A stretch of 64,000 nt of DNA, taken from contig CBDDKN010000001.1 in the NCBI GenBank assembly GCA_965230215.1, positions 1-64,000 on the forward strand. The letters run 5' to 3'. Source of the stretch: RFSX01 sp965230215 (GTDB lineage Bacteria > Bacteroidota > Bacteroidia > Chitinophagales > Saprospiraceae). The position numbers and the translations under genes are program-made. The notes under the pieces were generated by a model. It was not told the DNA's origin and searched no databases. It was given only the letters and a program-made list of their open reading frames with translations. How positions within the stretch are numbered: the first letter of the stretch is position 1; each line of letters begins with the position of its first letter. This document shows, piece by piece, positions 35,101 through 50,100 of the stretch.

Positions 35101-38100
35101 AGCATTGAAAGTAAGTGTAGTAACTGTTTCACAGTTATCCACGATGTTGCAAAGATTAAGATTAGTAGTTACACCATCCTCATCTACATAATCAATAGAA
35201 GTACCATCACCGTTAAGTGCGATAGTAGTCGTTGTTTCATCATAAGTTGTAACGATACCGTCCTCTGCAGTGTAAGTGAAAGTACCGTCACCGTTGTCAA
35301 CCAAAGTAGTAACCGTTTCTTCGATAACAGTAGTTGTGCCATCACCAGAAGTGTGGGTAGCAATTGGTTGAACATTAGTATTAGAGTTATCATCACTAAC
35401 TACAGAAACAAGCGAAGTAATAGTGATAGAATTGGTCACCCCATTTTCATCAACATACTCTAGAGAATTAGTAGCAGCATTGAAAGTAAGTGTCGTAACT
35501 GTTTCACAGTTATCCACGATGTTGCAAAGGTTAAGATTAGTAGTTACACCATCCTCATCTACATAATCAATAGAAGTGCCATCACCGTTAAGCGCGATAG
35601 TAGTCGTTGTTTCATCATAAGTAGTAACGATACCATCCTCAGCAGTGTAAGTAAATGTACCGTCACCATTATCAACCAAAGTAGTAACCGTTTCTTCGAT
35701 AACAGTAGAAGTGCCATCACCAGAAGTGTGGGTAGCAATTGGTTGAACATTCGTGTTTGTGTTATCGTCGCTAACTACAGAAACAAGCGAAGTAATAGTG
35801 ATAGAATTGGTCACACCATTCTCATCGATATACTCAAGTGAGTTAGTAGCTGCATTGAAAGTAAGTGTCGTAACTGTTTCACAGTTATCAACGATGTTAC
35901 AAAGATTAAGGTTGGTAGTGATACCATCCTCATCTACATAGTCAATAGAAGTACCGTCACCGTTAAGTGCGATAGTAGTCGTTGTTTCATCATAAGTAGT
36001 TACGATGCCATCTTCAGCAGTGTAAGTGAAAGTACCGTCACCGTTGTCAACCAGGGTAGTAACAGTTTCTTCGATAACAGTAGTTGTACCATCACCAGAA
36101 GTGTGTGTCGCAATTGGTTGAACGTTTGTGTTTGTGTTATCATCGCTCACTACAGAAACAAGCGAAGTAATAGTGATAGAATTGGTCACACCATTTTCAT
36201 CGATGTATTCTAGAGAGTTAGTAGCTGCATTGAAAGTAAGTGTCGTAACAGTTTCACAGTTATCAACGATGTTACAAAGGTTCAGGTTGGTAGTGATACC
36301 ATCCTCATCAACATAATCTATAGAAGTACCATCACCGTTAAGTGCGATAGTAGTCGTTGTTTCATCATAAGTAGTTACGATACCATCCTCAGCAGTGTAA
36401 GTGAAAGTGCCGTCACCATTGTCAACTAGTGTAGTCACAGTTTCTTCGATAACAGTAGTTGTGCCATCACCAGAAGTGTGCGTAGCGATCGGCTGAACAT
36501 TGGTGTTTGTGTTATCATCACTCACTACAGAAACAAGTGAAGTAATGGTGATAGAGTTAGTAACACCATTTTCATCGATGTATTCTAGAGAGTTAGTAGC
36601 TGCATTGAAAGTAAGACTGGTTACAGTCTCACAGTTATCAACGATGTTACAAAGATTAAGGTTGGTAGTGATACCATCCTCATCAACATAATCTACAGAA
36701 GTACCATCGCCGTTAAGCGCGATAGTCGTCGTTGTTTCATCATAAGTAGTTACGATGCCATCTTCAGCAGTGTACGTGAAAGTACCATCTCCATTGTCAA
36801 CCAGGGTAGTAACAGTTTCTTCGATAACAGTAGTTGTACCATCACCAGAAGTGTGTGTCGCAATTGGTTGAACGTTTGTGTTTGTGTTATCATCGCTCAC
36901 TACAGAAACAAGAGAAGTAATAGTGATAGAATTGGTCACACCATTCTCATCGATATACTCTAGTGAATTAGTAGCCGCATTGAAAGTAAGACTGGTTACA
37001 GTCTCACAGTTATCCACAATGTTACAAAGATTAAGGTTGGTAGTGATACCATCCTCATCAACATAATCTACAGAAGTACCGTCACCGTTAAGCGCGATAG
37101 TAGTCGTTGTTTCATCATAAGTTGTTACGATGCCATCTTCAGCAGTGTAAGTGAAAGTACCATCTCCATTGTCAACCAGGGTAGTAACAGTTTCTTCGAT
37201 AACAGTAGTTGTACCATCACCAGAAGTGTGTGTCGCAATTGGTTGAACGTTTGTGTTTGTGTTATCATCGCTCACTACAGAAACAAGCGAAGTAATAGTG
37301 ATAGAATTGGTCACACCATTCTCATCGATATACTCTAGTGAGTTAGTAGCCGCATTGAAAGTGAGGCTTGTAACAGTTTCACAGTTATCCACAATGTTAC
37401 AAAGATTAAGGTTGGTAGTGATACCATCCTCATCAACATAGTCTATAGAAGTACCATCACCATTAAGAGCGATAGTAGTCGTTGTTTCATCATAAGTAGT
37501 TACGATGCCATCTTCAGCAGTGTAAGTGAAAGTACCATCTCCATTGTCAACCAGGGTAGTAACAGTTTCTTCGATAACAGTAGTAGTACCATCACCAGAA
37601 GTGTGTGTCGCAATTGGTTGAACATTTGTGTTTGTGTTATCATCACTCACTACAGAAACAAGCGAAGTAATAGTGATAGAATTGGTCACACCATTCTCAT
37701 CGATGTACTCAAGAGAATTTGTAGCAGCATTGAAAGTAAGTGTTGTTACTGTTTCACAGTTATCAACGATGTTGCAAAGATTCAAGTTGGTAGTAATACC
37801 ATCCTCATCAACATAGTCTATAGAAGTACCATCACCATTAAGAGCGATAGTAGTCGTTGTTTCATCATAAGTAGTTACGATACCATCTTCAGCAGTGTAA
37901 GTGAAAGTACCATCTCCATTGTCAACCAGGGTAGTAACAGTTTCTTCGATTACTGTAGTTGTACCATCACCAGAAGTGTGTGTCGCAATTGGTTGAACGT
38001 TAGTATTTGTATTATCATCACTAACTACAGAAACAAGCGAAGTAATAGTGATAGAATTGGTCACACCATTCTCATCGATATACTCTAGTGAGTTGGTAGC

Positions 38101-41100
38101 TGCATTGAAAGTAAGTGTTGTTACTGTTTCACAGTTATCAACGATATTACAAAGATTAAGATTGGTAGTGATACCATCTTCATCAACATAGTCTATAGAA
38201 GTACCGTCGCCATTAAGAGCGATAGTAGTCGTTGTTTCATCATAAGTAGTTACGATACCATCTTCAGCAGTGTAAGTGAAAGTACCGTCACCGTTATCAA
38301 CCAGGGTAGTCACCGTTTCTTCGATAACAGTAGTTGTGCCATCACCAGAAGTGTGCGTAGCAATTGGTTGAACATTCGTGTTTGTGTTATCATCACTCAC
38401 TACAGAAACAAGCGAAGTAATGGTTATAGAGTTAGTTACGCCATTTTCATCGATGTACTCAAGTGAGTTTGTAGCTGCATTGAAAGTAAGAGTCGTAACT
38501 GTTTCACAGTTATCCACAATGTTGCAAAGGTTCAGGTTGGTAGTGATACCATCCTCATCAACATAGTCTATAGAAGTACCGTCGCCATTAAGAGCGATAG
38601 TAGTCGTTGTTTCATCATAAGTTGTTACGATACCATCCTCAGCAGTGTAAGTGAAAGTACCGTCACCGTTATCAACCAAAGTAGTTACTGTTTCTTCTAT
38701 AACAGTAGTGGTGCCATCACCAGAAGTGTGTGTCGCAATTGGTTGAACATTAGTGTTTGTGTTATCATCACTCACTACAGAAACAAGCGAAGTAATGGTG
38801 ATAGAATTGGTTACACCGTTTTCATCTATATATTCTAGAGAGTTAGTAGCTGCGTTGAAAGTGAGTGTCGTAACTGTTTCACAGTTATCAACGATGTTAC
38901 AAAGATTAAGATTGGTAGTGATACCATCTTCATCAACATAGTCTATAGAAGTACCGTCGCCATTAAGAGCGATAGTAGTCGTTGTTTCATCATAAGTAGT
39001 AACGATGCCATCTTCAGCAGTGTAAGTGAAAGTACCATCTCCATTGTCAACCAGGGTAGTAACAGTTTCTTCGATTACTGTAGTTGTACCATCACCAGAA
39101 GTGTGTGTCGCAATTGGTTGGACGTTTGTGTTTGTGTTGTCATCGCTCACTACAGAAACAAGCGAAGTAATAGTTATAGAGTTAGTAACACCATTTTCAT
39201 CGATGTACTCTAGTGAGTTTGTAGCAGCATTGAAAGTAAGTGTTGTTACAGTTTCACAGTTATCAACGATGTTGCAAAGATTCAAGTTGGTAGTAATACC
39301 ATCCTCATCAACATAGTCTATAGAAGTACCATCACCGTTAAGCGCGATAGTAGTCGTTGTTTCATCATAAGTAGTAACGATGCCATCTTCAGCAGTGTAA
39401 GTGAAAGTACCATCTCCATTGTCAACCAGGGTAGTAACCGTTTCTTCTATAACAGTAGTTGTACCATCACCAGAAGTGTGGGTAGCAATTGGTTGAACAT
39501 TCGTGTTTGTGTTATCGTCGCTAACTACAGAAACAAGCGAAGTAATAGTGATAGAATTGGTCACACCATTCTCATCGATATACTCAAGTGAGTTAGTAGC
39601 TGCATTGAAAGTAAGTGTCGTAACTGTTTCACAGTTATCAACGATGTTACAAAGATTAAGGTTGGTAGTGATACCATCCTCATCTACATAGTCAATAGAA
39701 GTACCGTCACCGTTAAGTGCGATAGTAGTCGTTGTTTCATCATAAGTAGTTACGATACCATCCTCAGCAGTGTAAGTAAAAGTTCCGTCACCGTTATCAA
39801 CCAAAGTAGTTACTGTTTCTTCGATTACAGTAGTTGTACCGTCACCAGAAGTGTGTGTCGCAATTGGTTGAACGTTTGTGTTTGTGTTATCATCGCTAAC
39901 TACAGAAACAAGCGAAGTAATGGTAATAGAATTGGTTACACCATTTTCATCTACATACTCTAGTGAATTAGTAGCTGCATTGAAAGTAAGTGTTGTAACA
40001 GTTTCGCAGTTATCAACGATGTTACAAAGATTAAGGTTGGTAGTGATACCATCCTCATCAACATAGTCTATAGAAGTACCATCACCGTTAAGAGCGATAG
40101 TAGTCGTTGTTTCATCATAAGTTGTTACGATACCATCTTCAGCAGTGTAAGTGAAAGTGCCATCTCCATTGTCAACCAGGGTAGTAACAGTTTCTTCGAT
40201 TACTGTAGTTGTACCATCACCAGAAGTGTGTGTCGCAATTGGTTGAACGTTTGTGTTTGTGTTGTCATCGCTCACTACAGAAACAAGCGAAGTAATGGTG
40301 ATAGAATTGGTTACACCATTTTCATCGATGTACTCTAGAGAGTTGGTAGCAGCATTGAAAGTAAGACTTGTAACAGTTTCACAGTTATCAACGATGTTGC
40401 AAAGATTCAGGTTGGTAGTGATCCCATCCTCATCTACATAGTCAATAGAAGTACCGTCACCGTTAAGCGCGATAGTAGTCGTTGTTTCATCATAAGTAGT
40501 TACGATACCATCTTCAGCAGTGTACGTGAAAGTTCCGTCACCATTATCAACTAGTGTAGTAACAGTTTCTTCGATTACTGTAGTTGTACCATCACCAGAA
40601 GTGTGCGTAGCGATCGGTTGAACATTAGTATTTGTGTTATCATCAGTAACAACGGAAACCAAAGTTGAAATAGTAATAGAGTTAGTCACACCATTTTCAT
40701 CGATATACTCTAGTGAATTAGTAGCCGCATTGAAAGTAAGTGTTGTTACAGTTTCACAGTTATCCACGATGTTGCAAAGATTCAAGTTGGTAGTAATACC
40801 ATCCTCATCAACATAGTCTATAGAAGTACCATCACCGTTAAGCGCGATAGTAGTAGTAGTTTCATCATAAGTAGTAACGATACCATCTTCAGCAGTGTAC
40901 GTGAAAGTTCCGTCACCATTGTCAACCAGGGTAGTAACCGTTTCTTCGATAACAGTAGTAGTGCCATCACCAGAAGTGTGTGTCGCAATTGGTTGAACGT
41001 TTGTATTTGTGTTATCATCAGTAACAACGGAAACCAAAGTTGAAATAGTAATAGAGTTAGTAACACCATTTTCATCGATGTACTCTAGTGAGTTTGTAGC

Positions 41101-44100
41101 AGCATTGAAAGTAAGTGTTGTTACAGTTTCACAGTTATCCACGATGTTGCAAAGATTCAAGTTGGTAGTAATACCATCCTCATCAACATAGTCTATAGAA
41201 GTACCATCACCGTTAAGCGCGATAGTAGTAGTAGTTTCATCATAAGTAGTAACGATACCATCTTCAGCAGTGTACGTGAAAGTTCCGTCACCATTGTCAA
41301 CCAGGGTAGTAACCGTTTCTTCTATAACAGTAGTTGTACCGTCACCAGAAGTGTGTGTCGCAATTGGTTGAACGTTTGTGTTTGTGTTATCATCGCTAAC
41401 TACAGAAACAAGCGAAGTAATGGTGATAGAATTGGTTACACCGTTTTCATCTATATATTCTAGAGAGTTAGTAGCTGCATTGAAAGTTAGACTGGTTACA
41501 GTTTCACAGTTATCAACGATGTTGCAAAGATTCAGGTTGGTAGTGATGCCATCTTCATCAACATAGTCTATAGAAGTACCGTCGCCATTAAGAGCGATAG
41601 TAGTCGTTGTTTCATCATAAGTAGTAACGATGCCATCCTCAGCAGTGTAAGTGAAAGTACCATCTCCATTGTCAACCAGGGTAGTAACAGTTTCTTCGAT
41701 AACTGTAGTTGTACCATCACCAGAAGTGTGTGTCGCAATTGGTTGAACGTTTGTGTTTGTGTTATCATCGCTCACTACAGAAACAAGCGAAGTAATGGTG
41801 ATAGAATTGGTTACACCGTTTTCATCGATATACTCTAGAGAATTAGTAGCAGCATTGAAAGTAAGTGTTGTTACAGTTTCACAGTTATCCACGATGTTAC
41901 AAAGATTCAAGTTAGTAGTAATACCATCCTCATCAACATAATCTATAGAAGTACCATCACCGTTAAGCGCAATAGTCGTTGTTGTTTCATCATAAGTAGT
42001 TACGATACCATCTTCAGCAGTGTACGTGAAAGTTCCGTCACCATTGTCAACCAGGGTAGTAACAGTTTCTTCGATTACTGTAGTGGTGCCATCACCAGAA
42101 GTGTGTGTCGCAATTGGTTGAACATTAGTGTTTGTGTTATCATCGCTCACTATAGAAACAAGCGAAGTAATAGTTATAGAGTTAGTAACACCATTTTCAT
42201 CGATGTACTCTAGTGAGTTTGTAGCAGCATTGAAAGTAAGTGTTGTTACTGTTTCACAGTTATCAACGATGTTACAAAGATTCAAGTTGGTAGTAATACC
42301 ATCCTCATCAACATAGTCTATAGAAGTGCCGTCACCGTTAAGCGCGATAGTAGTCGTTGTTTCATCATAAGTAGTTACGATACCATCCTCAGCAGTGTAA
42401 GTGAAAGTACCGTCACCGTTATCAACCAGGGTAGTAACTGTTTCTTCAATTACTGTAGTTGTACCGTCACCAGAAGTGTGGGTAGCGATCGGTTGAACAT
42501 TAGTATTTGTGTTATCATCAGTAACAACAGAGACCAAAGTTGAAATAGTAATAGAGTTAGTCACACCATTTTCATCGATGTACTCTAAAGAGTTGGTAGC
42601 AGCATTGAAAGTAAGTGTTGTTACAGTCTCACAGTTATCAACGATGTTACAAAGATTAAGGTTGGTAGTGATACCATCCTCATCTACATAGTCAATAGAA
42701 GTACCGTCACCGTTAAGTGCGATAGTAGTCGTTGTTTCATCATAAGTAGTAACGATACCATCTTCAGCAGTATAAGTGAATGTACCATCACCATTATCAA
42801 CTAGTGTAGTAACAGTTTCTTCGATAACAGTAGTTGTGCCATCACCAGAAGTGTGTGTCGCAATTGGTTGAACATTAGTATTTGTGTTATCATCAGTAAC
42901 AACAGAAACCAAAGTTGAAATAGTAATAGAGTTAGTCACACCATTTTCATCGATATACTCTAGAGAGTTGGTAGCTGCATTAAACGTAAGGCTTGTTACA
43001 GTCTCACAGTTATCAACGATGTTACAAAGATTAAGGTTGGTAGTAATACCATCTTCATCAACATAGTCTACAGAAGTACCATCGCCGTTAAGAGCGATAG
43101 TAGTCGTTGTTTCATCATAAGTTGTTACGATACCATCTTCCGCAGTATAAGTAAATGTACCATCACCATTGTCAACCAGGGTAGTAACAGTTTCTTCGAT
43201 TACTGTAGTTGTACCATCACCAGAAGTGTGTGTCGCAATTGGTTGAACATTAGTATTTGTATTATCATCACTCACTACAGAAACCAAAGTTGAAATTGTG
43301 ATAGAGTTAGTCACACCATTTTCATCGATATACTCTAGTGAGTTAGTAGCTGCGTTGAAAGTGAGGCTTGTTACAGTTTCACAGTTATCAACGATATTGC
43401 AAAGATTAAGATTGGTAGTAATACCATCCTCATCTACATAATCTACAGAAGTACCATCGCCATTAAGAGCGATAGTAGTCGTTGTTTCATCATAAGTAGT
43501 TACGATACCATCTTCCGCAGTGTAAGTGAAAGTACCATCTCCATTGTCAACCAGGGTAGTAACCGTTTCTTCGATAACAGTAGTTGTGCCATCACCTGAA
43601 GTGTGCGTAGCGATCGGTTGAACATTAGTATTTGTGTTATCATCAGTAACAACAGAAACCAAAGTTGAAATAGTAATAGAATTGGTTACACCGTTTTCAT
43701 CTATATATTCTAGAGAGTTAGTAGCTGCGTTGAAAGTGAGACTTGTTACAGTCTCACAGTTATCAACGATGTTACAAAGATTAAGGTTTGTAGTAATACC
43801 ATCCTCATCTACATAATCTATAGAAGTACCATCACCGTTAAGCGCGATAGTAGTAGTTGTTTCATCATAAGTAGTAACGATGCCATCTTCCGCAGTATAA
43901 GTGAAAGTACCGTCACCATTATCAACTAGTGTAGTAACAGTTTCTTCGATAACAGTAGTTGTACCATCACCAGAAGTGTGTGTCGCAATTGGTTGAACAT
44001 TAGTATTTGAGTTATCATCAGTAACAACAGAAACCAAAGTTGAAATAGTAATAGAATTGGTCACACCATTTTCATCGATGTATTCTAGAGAGTTAGTAGC

Positions 44101-47100
44101 CGCATTGAAAGTAAGACTGGTTACAGTCTCACAGTTATCCACAATGTTACAAAGATTAAGGTTGGTAGTGATACCATCCTCATCTACATAATCTATAGAA
44201 GTTCCGTCACCGTTAAGAGCAATGGTAGTCGTTGTTTCATCATAAGTTGTTACGATACCATCTTCAGCAGTGTAAGTGAAAGTACCATCTCCATTGTCAA
44301 CCAGGGTAGTCACAGTTTCTTCGATAACAGTAGTTGTGCCATCACCAGAAGTGTGTGTCGCAATTGGTTGAACGTTTGTGTTTGTGTTATCATCGCTCAC
44401 TACAGAAACAAGCGAAGTAATAGTGATAGAATTGGTTACACCATTTTCATCGATGTATTCTAGAGAGTTAGTAGCGGCATTGAAAGTAAGACTGGTAACA
44501 GTTTCACAGTTATCAACGATGTTACAAAGATTAAGGTTGGTAGTGATACCATCCTCATCTACATAATCTATAGAAGTTCCGTCACCGTTAAGAGCAATGG
44601 TAGTCGTTGTTTCATCATAAGTTGTTACGATACCATCTTCAGCAGTGTAAGTAAAAGTACCGTCACCGTTATCAACCAAAGTAGTAACAGTTTCTTCGAT
44701 AACAGTAGTTGTACCATCACCAGAAGTGTGTGTAGCAATTGGTTGAACATTGGTATTTGTGTTATCATCAGTAACAACTGATACCAAAGTTGAAATAGTG
44801 ATAGAGTTAGTCACACCATTTTCATCTATATACTCTAGAGAGTTTGTAGCTGCATTAAACGTAAGGCTTGTTACAGTCTCACAGTTATCCACGATGTTAC
44901 AAAGATTAAGGTTGGTAGTAATACCATCCTCATCAACGTAATCTACAGAAGTTCCGTCACCGTTAAGAGCAATGGTAGTCGTTGTTTCATCATAAGTTGT
45001 TACGATGCCATCTTCAGCAGTGTAAGTAAAAGTACCGTCACCGTTATCAACCAAAGTAGTAACTGTTTCTTCGATAACAGTAGTTGTACCGTCACCTGAA
45101 GTATGCGTAGCAATTGGTTGAACATTAGTATTTGTGTTATCATCAGTAACAACTGATACCAAAGTTGAAATAGTGATAGAGTTAGTCACACCATTTTCAT
45201 CTAGATACTCTAGAGAGTTTGTAGCTGCATTAAACGTAAGGCTTGTTACAGTCTCACAGTTATCCACGATGTTACAAAGATTAAGGTTGGTAGTGATACC
45301 ATCCTCATCAACATAATCAATAGAAGTACCATCGCCGTTAAGAGCGATAGTAGTCGTTGTTTCATCATAAGTAGTTACGATACCATCCTCAGCAGTGTAA
45401 GTGAAAGTACCGTCACCGTTATCAACCAGGGTAGTCACCGTTTCTTCGATTACAGTAGTAGTACCATCACCAGAAGTGTGCGTAGCGATCGGTTGAACGT
45501 TTGTGTTAGAGTTATCATCAGTAACAACTGATACCAAAGTTGAAATAGTGATAGAGTTAGTCACACCATTTTCATCTAGATACTCTAGAGAGTTTGTAGC
45601 TGCGTTGAAAGTAAGGCTTGTTACAGTTTCACAGTTATCAACGATGTTGCAAAGATTAAGATTAGTAGTAATACCATCCTCATCTACATAATCTACAGAA
45701 GTACCATCGCCATTAAGAGCGATAGTAGTCGTTGTTTCATCATAAGTTGTTACGATGCCATCTTCCGCAGTATAAGTGAAAGTACCATCTCCATTGTCAA
45801 CTAGGGTAGTAACTGTTTCTTCGATAACAGTAGTTGTACCATCACCAGAAGTATGCGTAGCAATTGGTTGAACATTCGTGTTTGTGTTATCATCGCTCAC
45901 TACAGAAACAAGCGAAGTAATGGTGATAGAATTGGTCACACCATTTTCATCGATATACTCTAGAGAGTTTGTAGCTGCATTAAACGTAAGGCTTGTTACA
46001 GTCTCACAGTTATCAACGATGTTACAAAGATTCAGGTTGGTAGTAATACCATCCTCATCTACATAATCTACAGAAGTTCCGTCACCGTTAAGAGCAATGG
46101 TAGTCGTTGTTTCATCATAAGTTGTTACGATACCATCTTCAGCAGTGTAAGTAAAAGTACCGTCACCGTTATCAACCAAAGTAGTAACAGTTTCTTCGAT
46201 TACAGTAGTAGTACCATCACCAGAAGTGTGCGTAGCGATCGGTTGAACGTTTGTGTTAGAGTTATCATCAGTAACAACTGATACCAAAGTTGAAATAGTG
46301 ATAGAGTTAGTCACACCATTTTCATCTAGATACTCTAGAGAGTTTGTAGCTGCGTTGAAAGTAAGGCTTGTTACAGTTTCACAGTTATCAACGATGTTGC
46401 AAAGATTAAGATTAGTAGTAATACCATCCTCATCTACATAATCTACAGAAGTACCATCGCCATTAAGAGCAATAGTAGTCGTTGTTTCATCATAAGTTGT
46501 TACGATGCCATCTTCCGCAGTATAAGTGAAAGTACCATCTCCATTGTCAACTAGGGTAGTAACTGTTTCTTCGATAACAGTAGTTGTACCATCACCAGAA
46601 GTATGCGTAGCAATTGGTTGAACATTCGTGTTTGTGTTATCATCGCTCACTACAGAAACAAGCGAAGTAATGGTGATAGAATTGGTCACACCATTTTCAT
46701 CGATATACTCTAGAGAGTTTGTAGCTGCATTAAACGTAAGGCTTGTTACAGTTTCACAGTTATCAACGATGTTACAAAGATTAAGATTGGTAGTGATACC
46801 ATCCTCATCAACGTAATCTACAGAAGTTCCGTCACCGTTTAGAGCAATAGTAGTCGTTGTTTCATCATAAGTAGTAACGATACCATCTTCCGCAGTGTAA
46901 GTAAAAGTACCGTCACCGTTATCAACCAGGGTAGTCACCGTTTCTTCGATAACAGTAGTTGTACCATCACCAGAAGTATGCGTAGCAATTGGTTGAACAT
47001 TAGTATTTGTGTTATCATCAGTAACAACAGAAACCAAAGTTGAAATAGTGATAGAGTTAGTCACACCATTTTCATCTATATACTCAAGAGAGTTAGTAGC

Positions 47101-50100
47101 TGCGTTGAAAGTGAGGCTTGTTACAGTTTCACAGTTATCAACGATGTTACAAAGGTTCAAGTTGGTAGTAATACCATCTTCATCAACATAGTCAATAGAA
47201 GTTCCGTCACCGTTTAGAGCAATAGTAGTCGTTGTTTCATCATAAGTAGTAACGATACCATCTTCCGCAGTGTAAGTAAAAGTACCGTCACCGTTATCAA
47301 CCAGGGTAGTCACCGTTTCTTCGATAACAGTAGTTGTACCATCACCAGAAGTATGCGTAGCAATTGGTTGAACATTAGTATTTGTGTTATCATCAGTAAC
47401 AACAGAAACCAAAGTTGAAATAGTGATAGAGTTAGTCACACCATTTTCATCTATATACTCAAGAGAGTTAGTAGCTGCGTTGAAAGTGAGGCTTGTTACA
47501 GTTTCACAGTTATCAACGATGTTACAAAGATTAAGATTGGTAGTAATACCATCCTCATCAACATAATCTACAGAAGTACCATCGCCATTAAGTGCGATAG
47601 TAGTCGTTGTTTCATCATAAGTTGTTACGATACCATCTTCAGCAGTGTAAGTAAAAGTACCGTCACCATTATCAACCAAAGTAGTAACTGTTTCTTCGAT
47701 AATAGTAGTTGTACCATCACCAGAAGTGTGCGTAGCAATTGGTTGAACATTAGTATTTGTGTTATCATCAGTAACAACAGAAACCAAAGTTGAAATAGTG
47801 ATAGAGTTAGTCACACCATTTTCATCTAGATACTCAAGAGAGTTAGTAGCTGCGTTGAAAGTGAGGCTTGTTACAGTTTCACAGTTATCAACGATGTTAC
47901 AAAGATTAAGATTGGTAGTGATACCATCCTCATCAACGTAATCTACAGAAGTACCATCGCCATTAAGAGCGATAGTAGTCGTTGTTTCATCATAAGTAGT
48001 TACGATACCATCTTCCGCAGTATAAGTGAAAGTACCATCTCCATTGTCAACCAGGGTAGTAACTGTTTCTTCGATAACAGTAGTTGTACCGTCACCTGAA
48101 ATGTGTGTCGCGATCGGTTGAACATTCGTGTTTGTGTTATCATCAGTAACAACAGAAACCAAAGTTGAGATTGCGATAGAGTTGGTGGCTCCATTTTCAT
48201 CTAGATACTCAAGAGAGTTAGTAGCGGCATTGAAAGTAAGGCTGGTAACAGTCTCACAGTTATCAACGATGTTACAAAGATTAAGATTGGTAGTAATACC
48301 ATCTTCATCTACATAATCTACAGATGTACCATCGCCATTAAGCGCAATGGTAGTTGTTGTTTCATCGTAAGTAGTTACGATACCATCTTCCGCAGTATAA
48401 GTGAAAGTACCATCTCCATTGTCAACCAGGGTTGTAACAGTTTCTTCGATAACAGTAGTTGTGCCGTCACCTGAAGTGTGCGTAGCGATCGGTTGAACAT
48501 TCGTGTTTGTGTTATCATCACTGACTACAGAAACAAGCGAAGTAATAGTAATAGAGTTAGTTACGCCATTTTCATCGATATACTCTAGAGAGTTTGTAGC
48601 GGCATTGAAAGTAAGACTGGTAACAGTCTCACAATTATCAACGATGTTACAAAGATTAAGATTGGTAGTGATACCATCCTCATCAACGTAATCTACAGAA
48701 GTACCATCACCGTTAAGAGCGATAGTAGTTGTTGTTTCATCGTAAGTAGTTGCGATGCCATCTTCAGCAGTGTAAGTAAATGTGCCATCACCGTTATCAA
48801 CTAGGGTAGTAACTGTTTCTTCGATTACTGTAGTAGTACCATCACCAGAAATGTGTGTCGCGATCGGCTGAACATTAGTGTTCGTGTTGTCATCTGTAAC
48901 AATAGATACTAGGGTATTAACTGTAACAGAATTGCTTACACCATTTTCATCTGTATAAACCAACTCGTTTGTTGCAGGATTAAATGTAAGGCTAGTTACG
49001 GTTTCACAATTATCTACGATGTTACATAAATCAAGATTGGTAGTGATACCATCTTCATCTATATAGTCTACAGATGTACCATTGCCGTTTAAGAGAATAG
49101 ATGTTGTAGTCTCGTCATAAGTGGTTGTAGATCCATCCTCAGAAACATAAGTGAAAGTACCATCACCGTTATCTACTAAAGTTGTAATAGTTTCTTCGAT
49201 AGCAGTAACAGTACCGTCACCTGAAGTGTGCGTAGCAATAGTTTGAACGTTAGTATTTGTATTGTCATCAGTTACAACAGAAACCAATGATTGCAAAGAG
49301 ACAATATTTGTATTTCCATTTTCATCAACATATTCTAATGAATTAGTTGATGGATTAAAAGTCATTGAAGTAACAGTCTCACAGTTATCAACAACATTAC
49401 AAAGATCAAGATTGGTAGTAATGCCATCCTCATCGACATAGTCGATTGAAGTTCCATTTCCATTAAGAGCTATTGTAGTTGTAGTTTCGTCATATGTTGT
49501 TGTAGTTCCATCCTCCGAAATATAAGTGAAAGTACCATCACCATTATCAACTAGACTGGTAACAGTTTCATTAATGTTTTCAACAGCACCATCTCCAGAA
49601 GTATGAACAGCAATTGTCTGAACATTGGCATTTGGATTGACATCAACTACAAGCGAATGGTTAACGAAAAGAGGAATTGTATTAGTAGTACCATTTTCAT
49701 CGATGTACTCCAGTTCTCCTGTAGCGCCATTGAAAGTTAATTCTGTTACAGTTTCACAGTTATCGACAATGTTACACATGTTAAGATTGGTTGTATTTCC
49801 AACCTCATCAATATAGTCGATTGAAGTGTTATTAGGATTTAATGAAATACTGGTAAGCGTTTCATTGATAGTTGTTACAGTTCCATCTTCAGAAGTATAG
49901 GTATAAGTACCATCTCCATTATTAATCAGGGTAGTAACTGACTCAGTTATACCAAAAGTATAAGCAGTTCCTTCTTCATTGATGAATGTATAAGTACCGT
50001 CACCATTATCAATAATTTCAGTTATGGATTCAGAAGCATTGAATGTTGTTGTAGCTCCTGATTCATCTGTATAAGTAAAAGTACCATCACCATTGTTGGT

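Noticed and set aside
1..50000. Regular direct repeats that could suggest a CRISPR array
   Set aside because: The whole 375-750 bp unit is repeated and coding. There are no short repeats alternating with unique spacers and no cas genes.
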